NCBI RefSeq assembly: GCF_022760965.1
Contig: NZ_JAKVIJ010000005.1
Location: forward strand, 124,001 to 188,000
Reading direction: 5' to 3'
Length of the DNA: 64,000 bases
DNA from: Simplicispira sedimenti
Lineage (GTDB): Bacteria; Pseudomonadota; Gammaproteobacteria; Burkholderiales; Burkholderiaceae_C
Shown here: in pieces, positions 43,234 to 52,506 of the stretch
Layout: each line of letters opens with the position of its first letter
Position numbering within the stretch: the first letter of the stretch is position 1
Program-made: the position numbers and the translations under genes
The notes under the pieces: generated by a model
What the model saw: the letters and a program-made list of their open reading frames with translations, nothing else
The model's database searches: none
Told to the model about the DNA's origin: nothing

Positions 43234-43400
43234 GCGCGTCTCCTTGGGTTGTGGTGGTGGCAATTTAGTGGGTTCACTCCATTTTTGCACAGTTTTTCAA
43301 TTTTTCAAATAGCGCCAATCGTTTTTGTATTGTGAAATTCAGAGAAATTCATGCCTCGGCTTCCAAGGAGGCAAACACCCCCTCCCCTACACTTGAGGAC

Positions 43401-45953
43401 ATGGCACAAACCACGCCGCAGCCCCTTTCTTCCAATGCCCCCGCGACCCTCGTTCAACGCTGGCGCGCCTGGTGGCGCAGCCTGTCGCCGGTTCGGCAAG
43501 ACCGCTTTGCCGCCCTGGCCCCCCTGGCGGCCGTTCTTTTGTTCATGGCGGCCATCGTGGCGGCGTTCTGGTACCTGCGCGTGGAAGAAGGCGAGCGCGA
43601 GCAGGAGGCGCTGCGCCGCGATCTGGAATACGCCCAGCAGCGTGTGCGCCTGCGCCTGCTGGAGCGCCAGGAACAACTCATGCGCATCGCGCGCGACCTG
43701 GCCAACCAGGACATGGAGCGCACGCAGTTCGACCAGCGCGCGGAAACCTTGGTCAGCCAGTACCCCGAGCTCCAGTCCGTCACCTGGATCGACGATCGTG
43801 GCCAGGTCCGCGCCACCCATTCCGCACCCACCATTGCAGGCAGCCAGGTACGTGTGGCGGGCGAGGCATTGCAGGCCGGCAGCCTGACCGCCGACACCTA
43901 CGCCCTCACGCGGGACCTGCAACAGCCGGTGTACGTGCAGCCCGAATCCAGCGCCAACGCCCCGGCCCCCTTGCTGCAGTTGCATGTGCCCATGAACGTG
44001 CAGGGCAAGTTTGCGGGCGTGGTGCTGGGCGAATACTCCATCGACAGCCTGCTGCGCTACGCGACCCCCACCGAAGTGCTGGCGCGCTACGCCGTCACGC
44101 TGATCGACCAGAACCGCCAGGTGCTCGCGGGCACGCCCTTGCAGCCGCGCGGCCGCGCCGCGCAGTGGATGCCCTGGAGCGCCAAGGCCAACGAGTACGA
44201 AGTGCCCGTGTCCCCCGTGGGCAATGGCCTGGTGCTGCGCGCGCAGGCCTACCGCACCTCCCTGGGCGTGGTGGGCAGCGGCCTGTTCTGGCTGGTGGGC
44301 ACGCTCAGCGCCATGACGGCCTGGATGCTGATTGCCACCTGGCGCCACACACGCCGGCGCATGCAGGCCCAAAACGCGCTGGTGATGGAAACCAACTTCC
44401 GCCGTGCCATGGAAAACTCCGTGCTCACCGGCATGCGCGCCCTGGACCTGCAAGGCCGCATCACCTACGTCAACGCTGCGTTCTGCCAGATGACGGGCTG
44501 GAGCGAAGCCGAGCTGGTGGGCCAGCTGCCACCGTTCCCGTACTGGCCCGAATCGGAGTACGACAACCTGCACGCCCGCCTGAAGGAAGAACTCAGCGGC
44601 AAGACCGTTCCCGGCGGCTTCCAGGTGCGGGTGCGGCGCAAGAACGGCACCTTGTTCGACGCCCGGCTGTACGTGTCGCCCCTGATCGACGCCCACGGCC
44701 AACAGACGGGCTGGATGACATCGATGACCGACATCACCGAGCCCAACCGCATCCGTGAGCAGCTCAGTGCCTCGCACGAGCGCTTCACCATCGTGCTCGA
44801 ATCGCTGGATGCCTCGGTCTCGGTGGCACCGCTGGGCAGCGAGGAGTTGCTGTTCGCCAACAAGCTGTACCGCCAGTGGTTCGGCTCGCACACCGGGGGC
44901 CATCTGCAACTGGTTGCCCAGGCCGGCGTGCTGCCCACGGCCCCATCGAGCGCGGAAGACGAGGACGGCCTCATGGGCCTGCCCACCACATCGCTGACGA
45001 GCGCCACCTCCGAGAACGCCGAGATCTATCTGCCCGAGCTGGGCAAATGGCTGGAGGTGCGCTCGCGCTACCTGAGCTGGGTGGACGGGCGCCTGGCGCA
45101 GATGGTGATCGCCACGGACATCACGCCGCGCCGCCTGGCCGAGGAGCAGGCCGCGCGCCAGACCGAGCGCGCGCAGTCGGTCAGCCGCCTGATCACCATG
45201 GGCGAGATGGCCTCCAGCGTGGCGCACGAGCTGAACCAGCCGCTCACGGCCATCAGCAACTACTGCAGCGGCATCATCTCGCGCATCCGCTCGGGCAACA
45301 TCACCGAGGAAGCCCTGCTCACCGCGATGGAGAAAACCGCGCACCAGGCCCAGCGCGCGGGGCAGATCATCCAGCGTATCCGCGACTTCGTGAAAAAAAG
45401 CGCACCCAACCGCCAGCTGGCCGATGTGCCCACCATGGTGAGCGAAGCCGCGGAGCTGGCCGAAATCGAGCTGCGCCGCCACAACGTGCGCCTGACGCAC
45501 TACGTGGCCGCGCGCCTGCCGCAGGTGATGGCGGACTCCATCCTGATCGAGCAGGTGCTCATCAACCTGATGAAGAACGGCGCCGAATCCATCGCCCAGG
45601 CCCAGCGCCCGCTGTCCAACCGCAGTGTGGAGCTGCGCGTGGTGCCGCGCCAGGTGGAAGGCCAGGACGGCGTGGAGTTTTCCGTACAGGACACCGGCAA
45701 GGGCCTGCCCCAAGAGGTGCAGGACCGGCTGTTCGAGGCCTTCTTCTCGACCAAGACCGAAGGCATGGGCATGGGTTTGAACCTGTGCCGCAGCATCGTC
45801 GAGTCCCACCAGGGCCGGATGCAGGCAGAGAACCTCTACAATGGGCCGGAGGTCACGGGCTGCCGGTTTTCCTTCTGGCTGCCCCTCGCTGCGCCTGCCA
45901 ACGACACGGCAGACACCGTGGCAAACGCACACCCCCCAAGGACAAACGCATGA
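43401..45953 (+). CDS. PAS-domain sensor histidine kinase
   Basis: An 850-residue inner-membrane kinase. Two membrane helices (about 37-58 and 290-314) enclose a periplasmic sensor of about 230 residues. A PAS domain follows (about 335-455; NSVLTGMRALDLQGRITYVN), then a second less conserved PAS-like stretch. The H-box is SSVAHELNQPLTAISNY, with phospho-His near residue 609, and the ATPase domain has NLMKNGAES, DTGKGLP and GMGMGLNL. The HisKA/PAS layout is of the FixL/TtrS class. I use the ATG at 43401 with a GAGG site; upstream only a GTG at 43332 is open. It overlaps the regulator gene by four bases (ATGA). Confidence 0.93.
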   Translation: MAQTTPQPLSSNAPATLVQRWRAWWRSLSPVRQDRFAALAPLAAVLLFMAAIVAAFWYLRVEEGEREQEALRRDLEYAQQRVRLRLLERQEQLMRIARDLANQDMERTQFDQRAETLVSQYPELQSVTWIDDRGQVRATHSAPTIAGSQVRVAGEALQAGSLTADTYALTRDLQQPVYVQPESSANAPAPLLQLHVPMNVQGKFAGVVLGEYSIDSLLRYATPTEVLARYAVTLIDQNRQVLAGTPLQPRGRAAQWMPWSAKANEYEVPVSPVGNGLVLRAQAYRTSLGVVGSGLFWLVGTLSAMTAWMLIATWRHTRRRMQAQNALVMETNFRRAMENSVLTGMRALDLQGRITYVNAAFCQMTGWSEAELVGQLPPFPYWPESEYDNLHARLKEELSGKTVPGGFQVRVRRKNGTLFDARLYVSPLIDAHGQQTGWMTSMTDITEPNRIREQLSASHERFTIVLESLDASVSVAPLGSEELLFANKLYRQWFGSHTGGHLQLVAQAGVLPTAPSSAEDEDGLMGLPTTSLTSATSENAEIYLPELGKWLEVRSRYLSWVDGRLAQMVIATDITPRRLAEEQAARQTERAQSVSRLITMGEMASSVAHELNQPLTAISNYCSGIISRIRSGNITEEALLTAMEKTAHQAQRAGQIIQRIRDFVKKSAPNRQLADVPTMVSEAAELAEIELRRHNVRLTHYVAARLPQVMADSILIEQVLINLMKNGAESIAQAQRPLSNRSVELRVVPRQVEGQDGVEFSVQDTGKGLPQEVQDRLFEAFFSTKTEGMGMGLNLCRSIVESHQGRMQAENLYNGPEVTGCRFSFWLPLAAPANDTADTVANAHPPRTNA

Positions 45954-46576
45954 GCTTGATTCCCAAAAAAGGAACTGTGTATGTCGTCGATGACGACGAG
46001 GCCGTTCGCGATTCGCTGCAATGGCTGCTGGAAGGCAAAGATTACCGGGTGCGCTGTTTTGATTCGGCCGAGTCCTTTCTCTCGCGCTACGACCCGCGCG
46101 AAGTCGCCTGCCTGATCGTGGACATCCGCATGGCAGGCATGACGGGCCTGGATCTGCAGGATCGGCTGATCGAACGCAAATCCCCCCTGCCCATCGTCTT
46201 CATCACCGGCCACGGCGACGTGCCCATGGCGGTCGATACGATGAAGAAAGGCGCGCTGGACTTTATTCAAAAGCCCTTCAACGAAGACGCGCTGGTCAAC
46301 CTGGTGGAGCGCATGCTCGACGTGGCGCGCCAGTCCTTCGCGGGCTACCAACAGGCCGCCAGCCGCGAAGCGCTGCTGGCCAAGCTGACCAGCCGCGAAG
46401 CGCAGGTGCTGGAGCGCATCGTCGCCGGGCGCCTGAACAAGCAGATCGCCGACGACCTGGGCATCAGCATCAAGACCGTGGAAGCGCACCGCGCCAACAT
46501 CATGGAAAAGCTGGGCGCCAACACCGTGGCCGACCTGCTCAAGATCGCCCTGGGCCAAGCCGCAGCCAAGGCCTGA
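45950..46576 (+). CDS. FixJ-type response regulator
   Basis: A 208-residue two-component regulator paired with the preceding kinase. The receiver domain (about 8-125) has VVDDDE acidic residues at 12-17, phospho-acceptor Asp58 in LIVDIRM, Thr86 in FITGHGD and Lys108 in IQKPF. A linker leads to a LuxR-type helix-turn-helix at about 142-205: LTSREAQVLERIVAG, then KQIADDLGISIKTVEAHRAN. Start and kinase stop share ATGA, so translation is coupled. Targets are unknown; the divergent pyruvate dehydrogenase operon is one possibility. Confidence 0.94.
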   Translation: MSLIPKKGTVYVVDDDEAVRDSLQWLLEGKDYRVRCFDSAESFLSRYDPREVACLIVDIRMAGMTGLDLQDRLIERKSPLPIVFITGHGDVPMAVDTMKKGALDFIQKPFNEDALVNLVERMLDVARQSFAGYQQAASREALLAKLTSREAQVLERIVAGRLNKQIADDLGISIKTVEAHRANIMEKLGANTVADLLKIALGQAAAKA

Positions 46577-46577
46577 T

Positions 46578-46643
46578 TTGCTATTGTTTTAATAGCTACT
46601 TGCGCTTGATTCATAAGCGCCAGCAGCCATTTTTATTGATAAT
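46578..46643 (+). repeat. dispersed ~60-bp repeat, copy 12
   Basis: Plus orientation and well conserved: TTGCTATTGTTTTAATAGC, then TACTTGCGCTTGATTCATAA, then GCGCCAGCAGCCATTTTTAT. It fills the space between the response regulator and folD and ends 7 bases before the folD ATG. Confidence 0.88.
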
Positions 46644-46649
46644 TTCACC

Positions 46650-47501
46650 ATGACCGCCCAACTGATCGACGGCAACGCCCTCTCCCGCCAACTGCGCTCC
46701 GACGTGGCCGAGCGCGCCCTCGCCCTCAAGGCCAAAGGCGTGACCCCCGGCCTGGCCGTGGTGCTGGTGGGGGACAACCCGGCCAGCCAGGTCTATGTGC
46801 GCAACAAGGTCAAGGCCTGCCATGACGCCGGGCTGCATTCGGTGCTGGAGCAGTACCCCGCCGACCTGAGCGAAGCCGAGCTGCTGGCGCGCGTGGAGGC
46901 CCTGAACAACGACCCGGCCATCCACGGCATCCTGGTGCAGTTGCCGCTGCCCGCGCACATCGACGCGCAAAAGGTCATCGAGGCCATCTCGCCCGCCAAG
47001 GACGTGGACGGCTTCCACATCGCCAGCGCCGGCGCGCTGATGACCGGCATGCCCGGCTTCTGGCCCTGCACGCCCTACGGCTGCATGAAGATGCTCGAAT
47101 CCATTGGCTACGAGCTCAAGGGCAAGCACGCCGTGGTCATCGGCCGCAGCAACATCGTAGGCAAGCCCATGGCGCTGATGCTGCTGGCCCAGGACGCCAC
47201 GGTCACTGTCTGCCATTCGCGCACCAAGGACCTCAAGGCGCAAACGCTGCAGGCCGACGTGATCGTCGCCGCCGTGGGCAAGCGCAACGTGCTGACGGCC
47301 GACATGGTCAAGCCCGGCGCCGTGGTGCTGGACGTGGGCATGAACCGCAACGACGAAGGCAAGCTCTGCGGCGACGTGGACTTCGACGGCGTGAAAGCGG
47401 TGGCCAGCCACATCACCCCCGTACCCGGCGGCGTCGGCCCCATGACCATCACCATGCTGCTGGTCAATACCCTGGAAGCCGCCGAACGCGCGGCGGCCTG
47501 A
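46650..47501 (+). CDS. folD: methylenetetrahydrofolate dehydrogenase / cyclohydrolase
   Basis: A 283-residue bifunctional enzyme converting 5,10-methylene-THF to 10-formyl-THF for purine and formyl-Met supply. Motifs are PGLAVVLVGDNPASQVYVRN with the catalytic Lys region YVRNKVKAC, GILVQLPLPAHID, the cofactor site VVIGRSNIVGKPMA and the C-terminal TPVPGGVGPMT. The length is typical (E. coli 288). Its leader consists mainly of a dispersed repeat. prlC begins 69 bases downstream. Confidence 0.97.
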   Translation: MTAQLIDGNALSRQLRSDVAERALALKAKGVTPGLAVVLVGDNPASQVYVRNKVKACHDAGLHSVLEQYPADLSEAELLARVEALNNDPAIHGILVQLPLPAHIDAQKVIEAISPAKDVDGFHIASAGALMTGMPGFWPCTPYGCMKMLESIGYELKGKHAVVIGRSNIVGKPMALMLLAQDATVTVCHSRTKDLKAQTLQADVIVAAVGKRNVLTADMVKPGAVVLDVGMNRNDEGKLCGDVDFDGVKAVASHITPVPGGVGPMTITMLLVNTLEAAERAAA

Positions 47502-47570
47502 TCGCCACGATTCACAAATTCCATGGCCCTGCGCCTTGAAGCGGACGCAGTCGGCCGTACCATCAGGGCC

Positions 47571-49601
47571 ATGAGCAATCCTCTTCTCGACTTTTCTGGC
47601 CTGCCCCTGTTCGACCGCATCCGGCCCGAGCATGTGGCACCTGCCATCGACACCCTGCTGGCCAAGGCCAATGCCGCGCTGGAAACGGTGACGGCCAGCG
47701 ACTTCCCCGCGCGCTGGGACGCCATTGCCAAGGTATTGGACGTGGCCACCGAGGAGCTGGGCCGCGCCTGGGGCGCCGTCAGCCACCTCAACAGCGTGAT
47801 GGACACGCCCGAGCTGCGCGCCGCCTACAACGAGGCCCTGCCGCGCATCACCGAGTTCTGGACCCGCCTGGGTGCCGACGAGCGCCTGTATGCCAAGTAC
47901 AAGGCCATCGATCCGAACAGCGTGAACGCCGAACAGGCCCAGGCGCTCAAAAACGCCATCCGCAACTTCGTGCTCTCGGGCGCCGAGCTGACCGGCGCCG
48001 CCAAGCAGCGCTACGCCCAGATCCAGGAGCGCATGGCCGAGCTGCAGCAAAAGTTCAGCGAAAACACGCTGGACGCGACCGACGCCTATGCCTACTACGC
48101 CACCGAACCCGAGCTGGATGGCATCCCCGACGACGTGCGCCATGCCGCCCATGCAGCCGCCCAGGCCGAAGGCAAGGACGGCTTCAAGCTCACGCTCAAG
48201 ATGCCCTGCTATCTGCCGGTGATGCAGTTCGCCCAAAGCAGCGCACTGCGCGAGCGCCTGTACCGCGCCTACACCACGCGCGCCTCCGACCAGGCCGAGG
48301 GCGATGCCACGCGCTTTGACAATGGCGCACTGATCCAGGAAATCCTGGCACTGCGCCAGGAAGAAGCGCAGCTGCTGGGCTACGTGAACTTTGGCGAAGT
48401 GTCCGTGGTGCCCAAGATGGCCGATTCGCCCACCCAGGTGGTCGGCTTTTTGCGCGACCTGGCCCGCCGCGCCCGCCCCCATGCCGAGAAGGACGTGGCC
48501 GACCTGCGCGCCTTTGCTGCAGAGCACCTGGGCCTCTCCAACCCGCAGGCCTGGGACTGGCCCTACATCTCCGAAAAGCTCAAGGAAGCGCGCTACGCCT
48601 TCAGCGAACAGGAGGTCAAGCAGTACTTCACGGCGCCGCGCGTGCTCGCCGGGCTGTTCCACATCATCGAGACCCTGTTCGACGTGACGATCCGCCGCGA
48701 CCAGGCGCCCGTGTGGCACCCGGCCGTGGCGTTCTACCGCATCGAACGCGGCGGCCAGCTGGTGGGCCAGTTTTACCTGGACCAGCCCGCCCGCCCCGGC
48801 AAACGCGGCGGTGCCTGGATGGACGACGTGCGCACACGCTGGCTGCGCCCCGACAACGGCCAATTGCAAACCCCGGTGGCCCACCTGGTGTGCAATTTTG
48901 CCGACGGCGTGGATGGCAAGCCTGCGCTGCTCACGCACGACGACGTCATCACCCTGTTCCACGAGTTTGGCCACGGCCTGCACCACCTGCTCACGCAGGT
49001 CAGCGAGCGCGATGTCTCGGGCATCGGCGGCGTGGAGTGGGACGCGGTCGAGCTGCCCAGCCAGTTCATGGAGAACTTCTGCTGGGAATGGAGCGCACTG
49101 CAGCGCATGACGGCGCATGTGGACACGGGCGCACCGCTGCCCCGTGCGCTGTTCGACAAGATGCTGGCGGCCAAGAACTTCCAAAGCGGCATGCAGACGC
49201 TGCGCCAGATCGAATTTGCGCTGTTCGACATGCTGCTGCACACCGAGCACGACCCGGCACAGGACTTCCTGCCCCTGCTCGACCTGGTGCGCTCGGAGGT
49301 TGCCGTGCTGCAGCCGCCCGCCTTCAGCCGCACGGCGCACACCTTCAGCCACATCTTTGCCGGGGGGTACGCTGCCGGGTACTACAGCTACAAATGGGCC
49401 GAGGTGCTCTCTGCCGACGCCTATGCCGCGTTCGAGGAAACCGCCCAACCCGACGGCAGCCACCACCCCGACACGGGCCGCCGCTACCGCGAAGCCATCC
49501 TCGAAGCTGGAGGCAGCCGCCCGGCCATGGAATCCTTCAAGGCCTTCCGTGGTCGCGAACCGAGCTTGGATGCGCTGCTGCGCCACCAGGGCATGGCATG
49601 A
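47571..49601 (+). CDS. prlC: oligopeptidase A (M3 metallopeptidase)
   Basis: A 676-residue cytoplasmic zinc peptidase that degrades short peptides, including cleaved signal peptides (E. coli PrlC/OpdA about 680). The zinc motif HEFGHGLHHLL begins at residue 464, and the third ligand region EWDAVELPSQFMENF follows. The segment YLDQPARPGKRGGAWM is also typical. I start it at the ATG at 47571, giving MSNPLLDFSGLPLFDRI. A long frame on the opposite strand is an artefact of codon bias. Confidence 0.95.
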   Translation: MSNPLLDFSGLPLFDRIRPEHVAPAIDTLLAKANAALETVTASDFPARWDAIAKVLDVATEELGRAWGAVSHLNSVMDTPELRAAYNEALPRITEFWTRLGADERLYAKYKAIDPNSVNAEQAQALKNAIRNFVLSGAELTGAAKQRYAQIQERMAELQQKFSENTLDATDAYAYYATEPELDGIPDDVRHAAHAAAQAEGKDGFKLTLKMPCYLPVMQFAQSSALRERLYRAYTTRASDQAEGDATRFDNGALIQEILALRQEEAQLLGYVNFGEVSVVPKMADSPTQVVGFLRDLARRARPHAEKDVADLRAFAAEHLGLSNPQAWDWPYISEKLKEARYAFSEQEVKQYFTAPRVLAGLFHIIETLFDVTIRRDQAPVWHPAVAFYRIERGGQLVGQFYLDQPARPGKRGGAWMDDVRTRWLRPDNGQLQTPVAHLVCNFADGVDGKPALLTHDDVITLFHEFGHGLHHLLTQVSERDVSGIGGVEWDAVELPSQFMENFCWEWSALQRMTAHVDTGAPLPRALFDKMLAAKNFQSGMQTLRQIEFALFDMLLHTEHDPAQDFLPLLDLVRSEVAVLQPPAFSRTAHTFSHIFAGGYAAGYYSYKWAEVLSADAYAAFEETAQPDGSHHPDTGRRYREAILEAGGSRPAMESFKAFRGREPSLDALLRHQGMA

Positions 49602-49603
49602 TA

Positions 49604-49655
49604 AAAAGTGAGCTGGCTGCGCTTGTCATCATTGGTTTTCAGGCACTTTTATGCC
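49604..49655 (+). repeat. dispersed ~60-bp repeat, copy 13a (degenerate)
   Basis: Plus orientation, 5' part weak: AGCTGGCTGCGCTTGTCATC, then ATTGGTTTTCAGGCACTTTT. It meets copy 13b tail to tail around 49640-49655. Confidence 0.5.
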
Positions 49656-49702
49656 TTGAACACCCGTGAATCAAGCGCAAGCAGCTATCCATATTGAAGC
49701 AA
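49640..49702 (-). repeat. dispersed ~60-bp repeat, copy 13b
   Basis: Minus orientation: TTCAATATGGATAGC, then TGCTTGCGCTTGATTCACGG, then GTGTTCAAGGCATAAAAGTG. With 13a it makes an inverted pair that fills the prlC to glutaredoxin-like gap. Confidence 0.65.
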
Positions 49703-49718
49703 ACCCACCGGAGGCCCC

Positions 49719-50384
49719 ATGTCCGTTGCCCGCCTTGCCGCCCTCGCCGCCTGCGCCACCGGCGCATTGCTAGCCACCGCCACACAGGCCCAGCAGGTAC
49801 ACCGCATCGTGGGCCCTGACGGCAAGGTCACCTTTTCGGACCGTGCGCCCGAAGACAAGAAGGCCCAGAGCACCGTGCTCTCCACCGCGTCCGGCGGCGG
49901 CGCCAGCAACCCAGCCCTGCCCACGGAACTGCGCCAGATAGCCAGCCGCTTTCCGGTGACGCTGTACACCGGTGAGAGCTGCAGCCCCTGCCAGCAAGCC
50001 CGCCAACTGCTGGTGCAGCGCGGCGTGCCCTTCACGGAGCGCAGCGTCAACACCAACGACGACCTGGACGCTCTGCGCCGCCTCAGCGGGGAATCCGCCC
50101 TGCCCTTTGGCACCATCGGGCGCCAGCAGCTCAAGGGCTTCTCCGACGCCGAATGGACGCAGTACCTCGACGCCGCCGGCTACCCCGCACAGTCGCGTCT
50201 GCCCCGCGGTTACACGCAGCCCGCCGCCACGCCCCTGGCACCCACCAAGGCCCCGGCAGCATCGGCGCCCGATGCGCCGCAGGAAGCTGCGTCGGCACCC
50301 ACCGGTCGCCTGCGGCGCCAGGCACCGCCACCTCCGCCCCCAGGTGGGCCGACGCCCTCCAATCCGGCGGGCATCCGCTTCTGA
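49719..50384 (+). CDS. exported glutaredoxin-like / DUF4124 protein
   Basis: A 221-residue protein with a signal peptide (about 1-24, ending TQA), a short DUF4124-type segment (VHRIVGPDGKVTFSDRAP) and a thioredoxin-fold domain (about 78-150). Its active site is CSPC in VTLYTGESCSPCQQARQLL, followed by the cis-Pro region ESALPFGTIG. The C-terminal 60 residues are Pro/Ala-rich and disordered-looking. It probably acts in periplasmic thiol chemistry. The stop is nine bases from the end of the convergent rpiA. Confidence 0.82.
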   Translation: MSVARLAALAACATGALLATATQAQQVHRIVGPDGKVTFSDRAPEDKKAQSTVLSTASGGGASNPALPTELRQIASRFPVTLYTGESCSPCQQARQLLVQRGVPFTERSVNTNDDLDALRRLSGESALPFGTIGRQQLKGFSDAEWTQYLDAAGYPAQSRLPRGYTQPAATPLAPTKAPAASAPDAPQEAASAPTGRLRRQAPPPPPPGGPTPSNPAGIRF

Positions 50385-50393
50385 CGACGCCGT

Positions 50394-51083
50394 TCAAAAG
50401 TTCAGGGTCTTGACGCCCTGGGCCGTGCCCAAAAGGCAGACCTGCGCCTTCTGGTGCGCAAAAATACCGACCGTCACCACACCGGGCCACTGGTTGATCT
50501 GCGACTCCAGCGCCAGCGGGTCGGTGATCTGCAAACCCGTCACATCCAGAATGTGCTGACCGTTGTCCGTCACCAGGGGCTGGCCGTCCTTCAGGCGCAG
50601 CGTGGCCTGGCCGCCCAGCGCCGCAAAGCGCCGCGCCACATGGGCCGTGGCCATGGGGATCACCTCCACGGGCAGCGGAAAGCGGCCCAGCGTATCCACC
50701 AGCTTGGACTCGTCGGCAATGCAGACAAACTGGCGTGCCAGCGCGGCCACGATCTTCTCGCGCGTGAGCGCCGCACCACCGCCCTTGACCATATGGCCCT
50801 GGCCGTCGATCTCGTCGGCGCCGTCGATGTACACGCCCAGTTGCTCCACCTCGTTGGCATCCAGCACAGCAATGCCGATGGCGCGCAGGCGCTCGGTGCT
50901 GGCCACCGAACTGGACACCGCGCCGCGCACCTGGTCCTTGACCGTGGCGAGCGCATCGATGAACTTGTTGACCGTAGAGCCCGTGCCCACACCCACGATG
51001 TCGCCGGGCACGATGTAGCGCAGCGCAGCCTGGCCCACCAGGGCCTTGAGTTCGTCTTGGGTGAGGGGGGTAGATGTCGTCAT
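50394..51083 (-). CDS. rpiA: ribose-5-phosphate isomerase A
   Basis: A 229-residue enzyme interconverting ribulose 5-phosphate and ribose 5-phosphate in the pentose phosphate pathway. Family motifs are GVGTGSTVNKFIDAL, SSSVASTERLRAIGI, the active-site YIDGADEIDGQGHMVKGGG with TREKI, and ADESKLVDTLG. E. coli RpiA has 219 residues. I start it at the ATG at 51081-51083; the frame continues far upstream opposite pyrD but this is not coding. It is divergent from pyrD with 36 bases between the starts. Confidence 0.96.
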   Translation of the reverse strand: MTTSTPLTQDELKALVGQAALRYIVPGDIVGVGTGSTVNKFIDALATVKDQVRGAVSSSVASTERLRAIGIAVLDANEVEQLGVYIDGADEIDGQGHMVKGGGAALTREKIVAALARQFVCIADESKLVDTLGRFPLPVEVIPMATAHVARRFAALGGQATLRLKDGQPLVTDNGQHILDVTGLQITDPLALESQINQWPGVVTVGIFAHQKAQVCLLGTAQGVKTLNF

Positions 51084-51119
51084 GGGAGAAAATGAGGGGC
51101 TGAACCTTGAATTATCCCC

Positions 51120-52187
51120 ATGTCGCTGATCCCCTACGCCCTTACTCGCCCATTCCTGTTCGGCCTGGACCCCGAAGCCGCCCACGACCTGACCATGGAC
51201 ATGCTCGCGCGTGGCCAGGGCACGCCGCTGCAATGGGCCTGGTGCAATGAAACGGTACACGACCCCATCGAGCTGGCAGGCCTGCGCTTTCCCAACCGCG
51301 TGGGCCTGGCCGCCGGGCTGGACAAGAACGCGCGCTGCATCGACGCGCTGGGTGCCATGGGCTTTGGCTTTGTCGAGGTCGGCACCGTCACGCCCAAAGG
51401 GCAACCCGGCAACCCCAAGCCGCGCATGTTCCGCCTGCCCGAGGCACGCGCACTCATCAACCGCCTGGGCTTCAACAACGACGGGCTGGACGCCTTTCTG
51501 CACAACGTGCAGCAGGCCCAGTTCCGCCGCCAGCAAAAGCACCCCATGCTGCTGGGCCTGAACATCGGCAAGAACGCCGCCACACCCATCGAGGACGCCA
51601 CGCGCGATTACCTCACCTGCCTGGACGGCGTGTACCCGCATGCCGACTACGTCACCGTCAACATCAGCTCCCCCAACACCAAGAACCTGCGCGCGCTGCA
51701 AAGCGACGCAGCGCTCGACGGCCTGCTGGAAGCGATTGCCGAGCGCCGCGAGCAACTGGCACAGCAGCACGCCCGCGCCGACGGCACGCAGCGGCGCGTG
51801 CCCCTGTTCGTGAAAATCGCTCCCGACCTGGACGAAGACCAGGTCGCCGTGATCGCCGCCACCCTGATGCGCCACGGCATGGACGGCGTGGTGGCCACCA
51901 ACACCACCATCGGCCGCAGCGCCGTGCAGGGCATGCGCCACGCCGAGGAAACCGGCGGCCTGAGCGGCGCCCCGGTGCTGGAGCCGAGCAACAAGGTGAT
52001 CCGCCTGCTGCGCGCCACGCTGGGCAACGGCTTCCCCATCATCGGCGTGGGCGGCATCCTGAGCGCAGAAGACGCACTGAGCAAAATCCGCGCGGGCGCG
52101 GACGTGGTGCAGATCTACACCGGTCTGATCTACGAAGGCCCAGCGCTTGTGCAGCGTGTGGCGCGGGCGCTCAAGGCGGCGCGCTGA
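51120..52187 (+). CDS. pyrD: dihydroorotate dehydrogenase (quinone), class 2
   Basis: A 355-residue FMN enzyme of pyrimidine synthesis, bound to the inner membrane and using quinone. An N-terminal amphipathic segment (MSLIPYALTRPFLFGLDPE) marks class 2. Further motifs are GLAAGLDKNARCIDAL, EVGTVTPKGQPGNPKPR, NRLGFNNDG, the catalytic Ser in VNISSPNTKNLRALQ, and IGVGGILSAEDALSKIRAGA for FMN phosphate. It ends one base before the convergent yqjK-like gene. Confidence 0.97.
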   Translation: MSLIPYALTRPFLFGLDPEAAHDLTMDMLARGQGTPLQWAWCNETVHDPIELAGLRFPNRVGLAAGLDKNARCIDALGAMGFGFVEVGTVTPKGQPGNPKPRMFRLPEARALINRLGFNNDGLDAFLHNVQQAQFRRQQKHPMLLGLNIGKNAATPIEDATRDYLTCLDGVYPHADYVTVNISSPNTKNLRALQSDAALDGLLEAIAERREQLAQQHARADGTQRRVPLFVKIAPDLDEDQVAVIAATLMRHGMDGVVATNTTIGRSAVQGMRHAEETGGLSGAPVLEPSNKVIRLLRATLGNGFPIIGVGGILSAEDALSKIRAGADVVQIYTGLIYEGPALVQRVARALKAAR

Positions 52188-52188
52188 A

Positions 52189-52506
52189 TCAGCGCCCGCT
52201 GCGCAACTGCATCAACAGCGGCAGAACCACACCCGCCCAGCGCACCAGGCGGCGCGGGCCGGCCACGGCGGCGCCGGCGGCCACCAAGGCCAGGGCCAGG
52301 GGGTGGTCCTTGGCAAAGGCCAGCGCGCGCTGGGCCAGGGGTTCGGCGGCATTCATCGCGGCTTGCTGGCGGGCCAGTTCGCGTTCTTGCTGCCGCTCAT
52401 GGCGGCGCGCGCGCAGGCGCTGGCGCTGGGCAGCCATGCGTTCGCGCAGTTGGCCCTTGCGCTCGGCAATGCTTTGGGGCGTGAGTGGGAGGCTGGGCTC
52501 GGTCAC
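52189..52506 (-). CDS. YqjK-like small protein
   Basis: A 105-residue protein starting with GTG, whose last base and neighbours overlap the previous stop (GTGA). Residues about 15-55 are a charged Arg/Glu/Gln-rich helix (RERMAAQRQRLRARRHERQQ) and about 66-88 a hydrophobic segment. Composition and position after yqjD- and yqjE-like genes suggest the E. coli yqjK role, which is unknown. Sequence similarity itself is weak. Confidence 0.6.
   Translation of the reverse strand: MTEPSLPLTPQSIAERKGQLRERMAAQRQRLRARRHERQQERELARQQAAMNAAEPLAQRALAFAKDHPLALALVAAGAAVAGPRRLVRWAGVVLPLLMQLRSGR

Noticed and set aside
46611..49586. 991-residue open frame opposite folD and prlC
   Set aside because: Antisense to two well-supported genes and of biased composition; codon-bias artefact.
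2341..49702. Repeats as a CRISPR array or integron attC sites
   Set aside because: They are scattered singly over the window in both orientations, with no regular spacing, cas genes or integrase.
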